Source: CAYYYG01 sp964591375 (GTDB taxonomy: Bacteria > Patescibacteriota > Microgenomatia > UBA1406 > GWC2-37-13). From it: a stretch of 64,000 nt of DNA. Of this stretch, positions 33,207 to 42,072 are shown piece by piece (position 1 is the first letter of the stretch; each line of letters opens with the position of its first letter). The DNA is taken from the NCBI GenBank assembly GCA_964591375.1, contig CAZQAU010000006.1:6690-70689 (forward strand), written 5' to 3'. The notes beneath the pieces were generated by a model. It had not been told where the DNA came from and searched no databases. It saw nothing but the letters and a program-made list of their open reading frames with translations. Both the position numbers and the translations under genes were made by a program.

Positions 33207-34058
33207 ATGTTGAAAAATAGTAAATTTTTTTATTTGTTGTTGTTTGAAAATAGTACTATACTAAATGGTAGTTTGAAGTCAATCCTTGAGTCCAGATACA
33301 CCAATGGTTTCATAAATAATGTGAAGGCGGCCTATCAAACTTCGCGATTATATTATCCCGCCCATGATCTTCAACCGGTTGATGGTACTTCTAATCCTTA
33401 TTTTGCTGAAACTCGTGGGAAAACCATAACACGATCTTTAGCAGAGGAAAGACATCGGTATGACACATCTACACAAGCATATTTATCTGAGTGGTTTGCT
33501 TATACATGTTTACATCCTTCATTTAAAGGTACTAAGTTTATTGCGGATTTAGCACCAGAAACATTAGAAAGAAGCTTTCCTGGTCATAAAGGCACAGATT
33601 TAATAATTTCAGAAATGAATGATGATGTTTTAATTCCTATTGTTTCAATTAATATGAAATTAAGAAAAAGGAAAGAGTCGCGAGATGACAGGCACTGGTT
33701 TGATAGAACTCTACAATCACCATCTATGAATGTTTCTGTAGGTGATTGGAATATTACTACAAGAGAAAATGAAACTTTTAATGTTAAAAAATGGATAAGC
33801 AATTTGGTGTTAACAAATATACAAACATCAGGTAAAGTTCCTTATTTTGAACAATATAAGGAATACATTCTAAAAACGATCCGAAACACCTTAGGAATAT
33901 ATAAAGTAAAATTTGATGAATATACTCAGGGTATATACACACCTCACGGACAAGATAGACGATTATTTCCTTCATCATCTGATGAGATGGATAATTTGGC
34001 ATATAAATTATTTACTGGATATAAGCTTTTTGATGAACTTGTAGAATATTATTGTTAA
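33207..34058 (+). CDS. Protein of unknown function, possible nuclease-like fold
   Basis: 283 aa, soluble, no signal peptide. The central part has HKGTDLIISEMNDDVLIPIV then SINMKLRKRK, which loosely resembles the D...xxK core of PD-(D/E)XK nucleases, although the usual E/QxK is NMK here. The rest includes ERHRYDTSTQAYLSEWFAYT and a tyrosine-rich C-terminus. I do not recognise a family and the nuclease idea is weak. It is followed 9 nt later by a thioredoxin reductase-like gene, possibly co-transcribed. Confidence 0.7.
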   Translation: MLKNSKFFYLLLFENSTILNGSLKSILESRYTNGFINNVKAAYQTSRLYYPAHDLQPVDGTSNPYFAETRGKTITRSLAEERHRYDTSTQAYLSEWFAYTCLHPSFKGTKFIADLAPETLERSFPGHKGTDLIISEMNDDVLIPIVSINMKLRKRKESRDDRHWFDRTLQSPSMNVSVGDWNITTRENETFNVKKWISNLVLTNIQTSGKVPYFEQYKEYILKTIRNTLGIYKVKFDEYTQGIYTPHGQDRRLFPSSSDEMDNLAYKLFTGYKLFDELVEYYC

Positions 34059-34067
34059 TATAAATAC

Positions 34068-34982
34068 ATGAAATTAAATGACTGTATTATTGTAGGTGGA
34101 GGACCTGCGGGGTTATCGGCAGCGATATATTTAGGAAGATTTAATCGAAGTGTACTTTTATTTGATAAGGGGTTTGGCCGATGGAATACATATGAAATAA
34201 ATGAAAATTATCTTGGGTTTCCGGACGGAATTGCGACAAGGCATCTGCATGAACTGGGAAAAAAACAAGCGACAAAGTTTGGTGCAGAAATAAAAGAGGA
34301 AGAGATTATAGATGTACGTGCGGAAAACGGGTTATATATAGCTACTACACCAACATCTTCCTACTCATCAAAATCCATTATATTCGCAACTGGTGTGACC
34401 GATGATTTTTCTCACGTGGAAAAATGGAAAGAATATTTAGGAAAGACTTTATACGTTTGTATTACGTGTGACGGATATAAAACGAGAGATAAACGAATTG
34501 TTGTAGTCGGACATGACGATGATGCTGTATGTACTGCGATGCAGTTTTTAAACTATACCAAACATATTCAGTTTGTAACGAATCGGGAAGTAGGTGAAGA
34601 TGTGATTTCAGCGCGTGCTAAAAGCATATTGCATACTGCAAAAATCCCCTTTCACGAATCTATTATTGAACATATAAAAGGTGATATGGGTATAATGCAG
34701 TCGATTACTCTTACATCAGGAAATATATTATCTTTGGACTTTTTATTTAGTGAACAAGGGAAGACTCCCAATATTAAGCTGCCTAAAAGATTAGGGGTAC
34801 AACTTGATTCAGCAGATTACATACTTACTGATGACGATCAACGCACTAATATCCCATTTTTATATGCAGCAGGTGATGTAACTAAGGCATTTGCTCATCA
34901 GGTAGGCACTGCAGTACATGAAGGTTCAATGGCAGCTCAATCTGCTAATTACGATCTGTACACACCGGAGCAAAGGATATAA
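34068..34982 (+). CDS. Thioredoxin reductase-like FAD/NAD(P) oxidoreductase
   Basis: 304 aa. FAD-binding motif CIIVGGGPAGLSAAIYLGR, redox pair C131-C134 (YVCITCDG), NAD(P) fold IVVVGHDDDAVCTAMQFL and the C-terminal AAGDVTKAFAHQVGTAVHEG. The NAD(P) fold has GHDDDA rather than GxGxxA, which is unusual, so cofactor preference is uncertain. It should pass electrons to a thioredoxin or similar partner. TATAAA lies 3 nt before ATG, too near to be its own -10, so it is probably read from the upstream gene. Confidence 0.87.
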   Translation: MKLNDCIIVGGGPAGLSAAIYLGRFNRSVLLFDKGFGRWNTYEINENYLGFPDGIATRHLHELGKKQATKFGAEIKEEEIIDVRAENGLYIATTPTSSYSSKSIIFATGVTDDFSHVEKWKEYLGKTLYVCITCDGYKTRDKRIVVVGHDDDAVCTAMQFLNYTKHIQFVTNREVGEDVISARAKSILHTAKIPFHESIIEHIKGDMGIMQSITLTSGNILSLDFLFSEQGKTPNIKLPKRLGVQLDSADYILTDDDQRTNIPFLYAAGDVTKAFAHQVGTAVHEGSMAAQSANYDLYTPEQRI

Positions 34983-34988
34983 ATCATT

Positions 34989-36554
34989 ATGAAAAAAAGT
35001 TATTTGACAGTTGTTCTTTTACTGATAGTTATTTTAGGCAATGTAAAGTTTTTATCGGCTCAGACCACTTTACCTGGATATTCTTCAAAGCTTCCATCAA
35101 CTTTGCAAATTGGGACGGTTGATTCACCAGGTGGAGCGGCTACTTTAAGACAAGGAGCACCGTTTCAATACCGCTATCAATATTTAGCCGGGGGTGTTAA
35201 TACAGGTACAGGCTGGGCGACATGGAATACCAACGGAGCTTTTGCTACAAACTATATCCAGGAATCTATACAAGCGGAGATTATTCCAGTGTTTACTTAT
35301 TATATGATCTATCAGTCACGTCCAGGCGGGGGAACAGAGACAGCTGCCATTACAACTAATCTTCGCAATACATCAACTATGCAGGCTTATTTTGCTGATC
35401 TCAAACTTTTTTTTCAGAAAGCAGCCCAGTTTCCTAATAATGCTGTCATACTACATGTTGAACCTGATATGTGGGGATATATCCAACAAAATAGTACGAA
35501 TGATAATGCAACGACATTTGCAGTCCAAGTGGGCGCAACTAATATTGCTGATGTAACTCAGTTTCCCAATAACGCAGCGGGTTTAGCACAGGCGATTATA
35601 AAATTACGGGATATATATGCCCCCAATGTAATTCTTGCCTACCATCTTAGTCTTTGGGGAACAGGTACGAGTCCGATTTATAGTAATCTTACTGACAATG
35701 AGGTGATTAATTTAGCCCACCGCTCTTCCGCGTTTTATATATCACTGAATGCGAATTTTGATCTCTATTTCTCTGAATTTCGTGATCGAGATGCGGCATT
35801 CTATCAGTATCAATATGGTGATCCCAATGCCTGGTGGGATGAGAATGACTTTCATAAAGGAATCTTATATATGAAAACAATGACTCAGGATATTCAGAAA
35901 CGGAATATGATCTGGCAGATTCCATTGGGAAATACCAAAATGAAAGCGATGAATAATACGTGGAATCATTATCAGGATAATATAGTGGAAAACTTATTTG
36001 AGGACACGAGTAGAGTAAAGCTTACTCAGTTCAGAGATGCAGGTGTAATAGGTCTTTTATTTGGTCGCGGCGCGGACGGTGCAACGTGCGCTTGTGATGC
36101 GTCTCATGATGGTGTAACCAATCCCAATCCGATTAATAATAATACAACTGCATCATATTCTGCAGACGATGATGGAGGTTACTTTAAAGTTAAAATTAAT
36201 GCTTATTATCAGACGGGGCCTTTAAGTTTATCGGGTGGTTTAACTCCTACTCCAAGCCTCACGCCCTTACCAACAGGCCAACCGACTGCAACGCGTGTAC
36301 CGACTTCTACAATCACGATTACGCAGATTCCATCGATAACTCCCTCTGTTTCTGTATCGCCATCGCCTACAATATCCGGGTGTGACAAAACACATGGTGA
36401 TGCTAACTGTGATGGTTTATATAACTTGGTAGACTTTGAAATTTGGCGTAAGGAGTTCATGGGAATATTGTCTACAAAGACAGCCGATTTCAATGCCGAT
36501 GGGAATGTTACGATCCTGGATTTTGAGTCATGGCGAAAAAAAGCAATGCCTTAA
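34989..36554 (+). CDS. Secreted protein with glycosidase-like N-terminal part and C-terminal dockerin
   Basis: 521 aa. Signal peptide at residues 1-25 (ends SAQ), a domain of about 390 residues with HVEPDMWGYIQQ, VILAYHLSLWGTG and QIPLGNTKMKAMNNTWNHYQ, which looks like a TIM-barrel hydrolase though I cannot name the family. A T/P/S-rich linker (about 400-455) follows, then a type I dockerin: GDANCDGLYNLVDFEIWRKE and ADFNADGNVTILDFESWRKK, two Ca2+ loops. No cohesin was seen in the window. It is exported and may bind a partner surface protein. Confidence 0.85.
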   Translation: MKKSYLTVVLLLIVILGNVKFLSAQTTLPGYSSKLPSTLQIGTVDSPGGAATLRQGAPFQYRYQYLAGGVNTGTGWATWNTNGAFATNYIQESIQAEIIPVFTYYMIYQSRPGGGTETAAITTNLRNTSTMQAYFADLKLFFQKAAQFPNNAVILHVEPDMWGYIQQNSTNDNATTFAVQVGATNIADVTQFPNNAAGLAQAIIKLRDIYAPNVILAYHLSLWGTGTSPIYSNLTDNEVINLAHRSSAFYISLNANFDLYFSEFRDRDAAFYQYQYGDPNAWWDENDFHKGILYMKTMTQDIQKRNMIWQIPLGNTKMKAMNNTWNHYQDNIVENLFEDTSRVKLTQFRDAGVIGLLFGRGADGATCACDASHDGVTNPNPINNNTTASYSADDDGGYFKVKINAYYQTGPLSLSGGLTPTPSLTPLPTGQPTATRVPTSTITITQIPSITPSVSVSPSPTISGCDKTHGDANCDGLYNLVDFEIWRKEFMGILSTKTADFNADGNVTILDFESWRKKAMP

Positions 36555-36613
36555 ATGTTGAGTACTTATTGCAATACAATACATTTTATATCATTATGTA
36601 TAAATACGTGTTG

Positions 36614-36647
36614 TTGACGATAAATAGTTTATGTGTTAAACTATTTA
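36614..36647 (+). promoter_or_regulatory. MarR operon promoter with 11-bp inverted repeat operator
   Basis: TTGACG (36614-36619), 17 nt, TAAACT (36637-36642). The spacer and -10 are covered by a perfect palindrome TAAATAGTTTA-N5-TAAACTATTTA (36621-36647). This is a typical MarR-dimer site, and the gene behind it encodes a MarR protein, so autoregulation is likely. Confidence 0.72.
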
Positions 36648-36661
36648 TGACGTAAACAATT

Positions 36662-37105
36662 ATGACATATCAAGTCGAAATAGAAGCACTTTTCAGTACT
36701 ATGATGCAATTGAGGAAATTAATGGCTCAACGGGCAGAGGAATCTCATGAGCAAAGAGCCGCTACTATGCTTCAGTTTTCTGCATTGCATTTTTTGATAG
36801 ATAACAAAAAGGGAACGGTTAAAGAGTTAGCCCAATTTTTAAACCTATCAAAATCTTCAGCTACACAGTTAGTAGAACGATTAGCAAAAGCTGATTATGT
36901 CATAAGATTGGAAGATGCGGAAGATCGGCGTATAACTCGATTAAATATAACTCAATCAGGAAAAGAAAAAGCCGAAGAGTTGAAAGAAAAAATTAAATTA
37001 AAAATGAGTAAAATTTTTTCAAAGATAGCAAAAAAAGATATTCAAGAACTGATTAGAATTCAAACACAACTTATTGATATATTAAAAAAAGAACCTTATG
37101 AATAA
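36662..37105 (+). CDS. MarR family repressor of the second MacAB operon
   Basis: 147 aa. Winged-helix domain at about residues 35-105: TVKELAQFLNLSKSSATQLV (recognition helix) and the wing RLEDAEDRRITRLNITQSGK with the conserved D-x-R. Terminal helices give the dimer. It overlaps the next gene by 8 nt and lies directly behind a palindromic operator, so it likely represses the exporter operon until a ligand binds. Confidence 0.9.
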   Translation: MTYQVEIEALFSTMMQLRKLMAQRAEESHEQRAATMLQFSALHFLIDNKKGTVKELAQFLNLSKSSATQLVERLAKADYVIRLEDAEDRRITRLNITQSGKEKAEELKEKIKLKMSKIFSKIAKKDIQELIRIQTQLIDILKKEPYE

Positions 37106-38390
37106 ACTGAAATCTATTTTAAAAATAATTATTAAACCTTACACGTGGTTCCGTACGACAAGAACACGTAATAAGGTGTTTACTATTCTTGGTTTGATTA
37201 TTATTGTCATTCTTGTTTTAAGACAGATGAATAAAGCTAATTCTCAGCCGAAGTATGTAACTGCAAAAGTAAGCAGAAAAACTATCACTGCTTTAGTTTC
37301 TGAAACAGGTAATGTAAATACGGCAGGGCGAGTGGATGTGTATTCATCTTCGACCGGAATCATCGAAGAAATTTATATTAATGACAGTGAAGAAGTTGCG
37401 TTAAATCAAGAATTGTTTAAAGTGCGAAGTACAGCGACCGATCAAGAGAAAGCGGCTGCTTACGCTGCATATGTAAGTGCATTAAATTCACGTAATATAG
37501 CTGTTCAGAATAAGCCTTTATATCAGGCACAGCTCGAATCAGCACGTAAATCCGTGATTGATGCTTCTAATGCTGTTAATGAAATGACTGACAACCGTAA
37601 TAATGGACGTAATAATCCGGCAACAAAAAAAACATATACGCAAGAGGAGATAGATAGTATTAATTCAGCACTTACGAGTGCCCGTCAGAACTTCTCGTCT
37701 TTAGAACAAAAATATAAAGATACCGATACTGCAATACAAAGCGGGGCCGCGAGTTTAAGTTCGGCATGGCTAGCCTATCAAGCAACACAAAATTTAGTGG
37801 TGAAGGCACCGGCAGCTGGAACCGTCGCTAATTTTTCCAGCAAAATTGGTGATAAAGTCACTGCCAGTTCAGGCACAGTAGCCGCTTCTACTTCGCCTGT
37901 TCTAACGATTGCTAATTTATATGATTATTCGATCAAGTTGGCTCTTAATGAAGTAGATGTTCCCAAAGTTAAAGTAGGACAAACAGCTGAGATTACCATA
38001 GATGCGATTCCCGGAAAAACATTTAAAGGTGAGGTGATTCATGTTGATTCAGTAGGAACTAATTCCCAGGGCGTGATTACTTATAATGTGGTTTTAAATA
38101 TTATGAATCCCACTGATGTAATCAAACCAGCAATGACAGCAAATGCTGAAATCATAGTAGCTAAATCACAGGATGTATTGACAGTACCGAACAGTGCCAT
38201 TAAACCATATCAGGGAAAAAAAGCTGTACAGGTGCTAGATACAAAAACGAAGAAACCAAAATATATCCCAGTTGAAGTGGGTATCAAAAGCCCAGAACGA
38301 ACAGAAATAAAACGGGGAGTTGCCGAAGGTACTGAAGTCATTACGGCAATTAAAAATGGTTCTGCCGCAGCAGTTACTCCCGCCAATTAA
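37098..38390 (+). CDS. macA: MacA-like periplasmic adaptor, second copy
   Basis: 430 aa. TM at about residues 25-42, lipoyl halves (VSETGNVNTAGRVDVYSSST at about 70-90; LVVKAPAAGTVANFSS at about 233-248), an alpha-hairpin between them, then GQTAEITIDAIPGKTFKGEV and a C-terminal membrane-proximal domain. It has the same domain plan as the 15817-17139 copy but clearly different sequence. It is the second gene of the MarR operon. It carries substrate from the MacB pump outward. Confidence 0.88.
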   Translation: MNKLKSILKIIIKPYTWFRTTRTRNKVFTILGLIIIVILVLRQMNKANSQPKYVTAKVSRKTITALVSETGNVNTAGRVDVYSSSTGIIEEIYINDSEEVALNQELFKVRSTATDQEKAAAYAAYVSALNSRNIAVQNKPLYQAQLESARKSVIDASNAVNEMTDNRNNGRNNPATKKTYTQEEIDSINSALTSARQNFSSLEQKYKDTDTAIQSGAASLSSAWLAYQATQNLVVKAPAAGTVANFSSKIGDKVTASSGTVAASTSPVLTIANLYDYSIKLALNEVDVPKVKVGQTAEITIDAIPGKTFKGEVIHVDSVGTNSQGVITYNVVLNIMNPTDVIKPAMTANAEIIVAKSQDVLTVPNSAIKPYQGKKAVQVLDTKTKKPKYIPVEVGIKSPERTEIKRGVAEGTEVITAIKNGSAAAVTPAN

Positions 38391-38397
38391 GACATGT

Positions 38398-39090
38398 ATG
38401 AAAGATCGTAAATTACTTATCTCCTTGCGAGATATTACTAAAACGTATGGCAAAGGAACAGATACATATCAGGCCTTAAAAGGTATATCTCTGGATGTTT
38501 ATGAAGGTGAATTTGTAGCCATCATGGGTCCTTCCGGATCAGGAAAATCGACAACCATGCATATCGTAGGTGCATTAGATACCCCAACATCGGGAAAGTA
38601 TATATTAAAAGGAAAAGATATTAGTACTTACAATGATGACGAACTAGCACTTATTCGTAATCGGGAAATTGGATTTGTGTTTCAATCGTTTAATTTACTA
38701 CCTAGAACAACTGTACTAAAAAATGTAGAAAGACCTATGATGTATGCCGGTATTCCTGAAGAAGAGCGATTAAGACGAGCGATGAAATGTTTAGAATTGG
38801 TACATATTGAAAGTAAGGCAAATAATATGTCAAACAATATATCGGGCGGACAGATTCAGCGTGTAGCAATAGCACGTGCTTTAGTCATGAATCCTGCGAT
38901 TATTCTTGCCGATGAGCCAACCGGTAATCTTGATAGTAAAACTTCGCATGAGATCATGAAATTTTTTCAAGAACTGAATAAACAAGGTCACACAATTGTA
39001 CTTATTACCCATGAAGATGATATTGCCGGTTTCGCCAGCCGTGTTGTCCGATTAAGAGATGGCGAAATTATTTCTGATACTAAAAAATAA
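38398..39090 (+). CDS. macB: MacB-type ABC ATPase, second copy
   Basis: 230 aa. Walker A GPSGSGKSTT, Q-loop FQSFNLLPRTT, signature ISGGQIQRVAIARALV, Walker B ILADEPTGNLDSKTS with an intact D-loop Asp, and switch LITHEDD. The signature has I where Q is usual (SGGQIQR). ATG 38398 was chosen; the longer frame from 38320 overlaps the adaptor gene. It is close to the first copy at 17144-17860, which differs in its D-loop. Confidence 0.9.
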   Translation: MKDRKLLISLRDITKTYGKGTDTYQALKGISLDVYEGEFVAIMGPSGSGKSTTMHIVGALDTPTSGKYILKGKDISTYNDDELALIRNREIGFVFQSFNLLPRTTVLKNVERPMMYAGIPEEERLRRAMKCLELVHIESKANNMSNNISGGQIQRVAIARALVMNPAIILADEPTGNLDSKTSHEIMKFFQELNKQGHTIVLITHEDDIAGFASRVVRLRDGEIISDTKK

Positions 39091-39093
39091 ATT

Positions 39094-40320
39094 ATGAACT
39101 ACCGAGAATTAGTCATTTCAGCACTTACAGCCTTACGCGGTAATCTTCTCCGTACTCTATTAACGATGCTGGGAATTATAATCGGTATTACTTCTGTTAT
39201 TCTGATTATTTCTTTAGGTGATGGAGCGACTCAGAGTATCAGCAATCAGATTTCTTCCTTTGGAACAAACACTTTATTTATAGTACCGGGATCGCGCGAA
39301 CAACGTCAACAGCAAGGCCCGCAAGCTGGTGCGATTCGCTCACTCACCCTTGATGATGCGGAGGCAATTGCCGATAAAAATAAAATACAAAATATCAGCC
39401 TGGTTGCGGCGATGGTAAGTAAGTCTACCCAAGCTACTGCCAATGGACAGACAAAGAATGTCACTGTTCAGGGAGTGGGATCAAATTTTTTCGCTATTCA
39501 GTCATATGAAATCGCACAAGGAGAATTTTTTGATAAAGATAGTGAAGATAGTCTCGCCCGGGTAGCTGTTCTGGGATCTGAAGTTGTAACTGAGCTTTTT
39601 GGAGAAGGAGCCGAACCGGTTGGCGAAACCGTAAAAATAGATAACCGATCGTTCAGAGTGATGGGGGTACTTCAGGAAAAAGACAGTAGTGGTTTCTCCA
39701 ATCCTAATTCAGCGGTTTATATACCCGTTACAACGGCAATGAAAATTTTACTTGGGCAAGATAATGTGTCGATGATTATGGCTCAGGCACAAGACCCCGA
39801 TTTAATTGATCAGACAGTTAATGATTTAGGTAATTTGTTAGTAGATCAACACGATATTGAACCGGGAGAGAGTCGTGACTTTACGGTTAGTAGTTCCAAA
39901 GAAGCACTGGCTACCTTAAGTTCTGTCACCGGTCTTCTGACGACCTTACTTGCTGGTATTGCCGCAATTTCTTTGGTTGTCGGCGGTATTGGAATTATGA
40001 ATATTATGTTAGTTACTGTGACTGAGCGGACAAAAGAGATAGGGTTATTAAAGGCAATTGGAGCTCAGCAACGTGATATTCTCACTCAGTTTCTGATCGA
40101 ATCGTTGGTTTTAACTTTAGTAGGCGGGATTATTGGTATGACATTGGGAATCTTTTTTGCCTATATTATCACTCAGGTCGTAAAAATACCTTTTGTACTT
40201 TCTCCTATGGCAATTGTACTTGCGGTCGGTGTTTCCTCAGCAGTTGGAATCGGTTTTGGATATTACCCTGCAAGACGTGCGGCTAAGCTTTCGCCGATTG
40301 AGGCACTTCGTTATGAGTAA
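39094..40320 (+). CDS. MacB-type ABC permease, second copy
   Basis: 408 aa, four TM with a large external domain. TM1 has LRTLLTMLGIIIGITSVILIIS, the core signature is GGIGIMNIMLVTVTERTKEIGLLKAIGA, and the end is YYPARRAAKLSPIEALRYE. It begins 3 nt after the ATPase stop and ends the MarR operon. The match in length and domain plan to 17867-19093 suggests an old duplication. Confidence 0.92.
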   Translation: MNYRELVISALTALRGNLLRTLLTMLGIIIGITSVILIISLGDGATQSISNQISSFGTNTLFIVPGSREQRQQQGPQAGAIRSLTLDDAEAIADKNKIQNISLVAAMVSKSTQATANGQTKNVTVQGVGSNFFAIQSYEIAQGEFFDKDSEDSLARVAVLGSEVVTELFGEGAEPVGETVKIDNRSFRVMGVLQEKDSSGFSNPNSAVYIPVTTAMKILLGQDNVSMIMAQAQDPDLIDQTVNDLGNLLVDQHDIEPGESRDFTVSSSKEALATLSSVTGLLTTLLAGIAAISLVVGGIGIMNIMLVTVTERTKEIGLLKAIGAQQRDILTQFLIESLVLTLVGGIIGMTLGIFFAYIITQVVKIPFVLSPMAIVLAVGVSSAVGIGFGYYPARRAAKLSPIEALRYE

Positions 40321-40324
40321 AAAA

Positions 40325-41449
40325 TCATATTGATCTTAATTTTTTCTTGCTAAAATATGCTGCAAGAAGGGTAGTTATGGGCACCGCTAAAATAAGTCCG
40401 ATACTTGCAACAAGTGTACGAACAATTTCCTCGGCAATCATTTCGTAGTTAATCACTTCCGAAAAGGGGGCCGGATTATTAATAAAAAGCAGTAATAAAG
40501 GTAGCGCTGCACCAGTATAAACGAGTACTAGGGTATTAACTACAGATGCAATATGATCTTTCCCTACATCCATTCCCCGTGCATACAATTCTTTAAATGA
40601 AAGACGGGGAGATGTATCAATTAGTTGTTCGACAATTGCAGCTTGTGAAATAGTGATATCATCAAGAATTCCTAACAAACCGATAATAATACCCGCCAAC
40701 AGTAATCCTCGAATGTTTATACTACCCTGTTTAATCGATTGAAGAAAACCTGCTTCTTCCGAGGAAAATCCGGTTAATTTTGCGGCGTCAACAAAAATAG
40801 TAGCTAAAATACCAGTGACTAAAAGTGCTATCATCGTACCGATTACAGACATAGTAGTTTTTCGATTAAATCCATGAGAGAGATAGAAAGTAACCGGAAT
40901 AATAATAAGCGATGCAATAATTGCGATTAGAATCGGATCCTGTCCATTGGAGATTTGAGGAAGTACAAAAAGAAAAATAACTAAAAATGAGAAGGCCATA
41001 CCAAATATCGATGCAATACCTCTTTTTCTCCCAATAATAATAGTAAGTGCCACAAAGATAATAAACAGCCAGAATAATGGTGCCCGTCTTACATAATCAT
41101 TTATATAATACATATCATTACCTTCATAGTCTTTTATTGCAGTGAAAATGACATTGTCGCGAACCTGATATTTCTTTACATTACTAACAGGTATATTACC
41201 GTTTTCAATTATTATTGTCTCACCGCGTCGGCTTCCCTGAGTAATATAGATTTCTAGTTTTTGATATAGTTGTTTTTGATTCAGCCCTGGTGGTTGAATC
41301 TGTTTTTCCTCAAGAATTTGAGTGATGACACCTTCCATTCGTTCTTGAATTGGGGTAGGCATAGGAGACGCAAGTTCTTGTGCATATGAAGTGGTAGCAA
41401 GAGTCAATATTACAGTCATTAGCATTGATGCATATAAATGTCTTAGCAT
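40325..41449 (-). CDS. YibE/F-like membrane protein
   Basis: 374 aa. A signal-like segment at residues 5-23 (ends SYAQ), an extracytoplasmic domain of about 100 residues with an N-terminal MPTPIQE region, then seven to eight TM helices from about 125. The YibE/F hallmarks are visible: LLLAGIIIGLLGILDDITI, then QAAIVEQL and DHIASVVNTLVLVYTGAALPLL. The function of the family is not established. TATAAT (41461-41456) lies 6 nt before the ATG within a mirrored promoter shared with the next gene. Confidence 0.87.
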   Translation of the reverse strand: MLRHLYASMLMTVILTLATTSYAQELASPMPTPIQERMEGVITQILEEKQIQPPGLNQKQLYQKLEIYITQGSRRGETIIIENGNIPVSNVKKYQVRDNVIFTAIKDYEGNDMYYINDYVRRAPLFWLFIIFVALTIIIGRKRGIASIFGMAFSFLVIFLFVLPQISNGQDPILIAIIASLIIIPVTFYLSHGFNRKTTMSVIGTMIALLVTGILATIFVDAAKLTGFSSEEAGFLQSIKQGSINIRGLLLAGIIIGLLGILDDITISQAAIVEQLIDTSPRLSFKELYARGMDVGKDHIASVVNTLVLVYTGAALPLLLLFINNPAPFSEVINYEMIAEEIVRTLVASIGLILAVPITTLLAAYFSKKKLRSI

Positions 41450-41493
41450 ATATAAATTATATCAGCTTGGACTGGTGATATAATTTATATATG
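41447..41493. promoter_or_regulatory. Mirror-image divergent leaderless promoters in an 18-bp perfect inverted repeat
   Basis: Arm 1 (41447-41464) is CATATATAAATTATATCA and arm 2 (41476-41493) is its exact reverse complement, separated by 11 nt. Each arm holds TATAAT, 6 nt and the ATG of its own gene. Both promoters and both start codons are therefore identical in sequence, pointing apart. The gene at 41491-42072 and the YibE/F gene would respond alike to any protein binding the arms. Confidence 0.75.
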
Positions 41494-42072
41494 GACCTGA
41501 TCAAACAATCATCATTTGTTGAAGAAAAAATCTCTCACATAAATTTAAATGCAAGCGTCCTGAAAGATAAAGAGTTTGAAAACTGCACATTTGAAAGATG
41601 TTCTTTTGTTAATGTTATTTTCGACAACTGCAAATTTATTGAATGTAAATTTATTGAATGCGTATTAAGTGCCATAAAACCTAATAATAATTCCTTTGTA
41701 GATATTACATTTCAGGATTCTAAAGTGATTGGTGTTGATTGGACAATCGCAAAAAATATTCGATCTTTGAGTTTTATGAAGTCACAGCTAGATTATTCCA
41801 ATTTTAGTTATTTAAAACTGCCTAAGATGAAGCTGACTAATTGTATTGTCCATGACGTGGATTTTACGGAAACGGATTTAACGGAAGGAGATTTTTCTGG
41901 CTCAGACTTCGAAAAAACTATTTTTTCAAATACAAATCTCACTAAGGTCGATTTTAGAAGAGCATCTAATTATGCTATTGATTTTCGATATAATATTTTA
42001 AAAAAAGCACAGTTTACTTTACCTGAAGCTGCTAACCTGCTAAATTCTCTTGATATTTTGCTGGAATACTAA
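41491..42072 (+). CDS. Pentapeptide repeat protein
   Basis: 193 aa, cytosolic. Tandem A(D/N)LxX-like pentapeptides run from about residue 25 to 165, for example FENCTFERCSFVNVIFDNCK and FIECKFIECVLSAI, then VDFTETDLTEGDFSGSDFEK and TIFSNTNLTKVDFRRASN. Such repeats form a right-handed quadrilateral beta helix. Some family members mimic DNA and protect gyrase, but that cannot be assigned here. It shares a mirrored promoter with the YibE/F gene and ends overlapping the convergent hydrolase by 4 nt. Confidence 0.87.
   Translation: MDLIKQSSFVEEKISHINLNASVLKDKEFENCTFERCSFVNVIFDNCKFIECKFIECVLSAIKPNNNSFVDITFQDSKVIGVDWTIAKNIRSLSFMKSQLDYSNFSYLKLPKMKLTNCIVHDVDFTETDLTEGDFSGSDFEKTIFSNTNLTKVDFRRASNYAIDFRYNILKKAQFTLPEAANLLNSLDILLEY

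Noticed and set aside
38320..38397. Longer start for the second MacB ATPase
   Set aside because: It overlaps the adaptor gene in another frame; ATG 38398 fits the family length.
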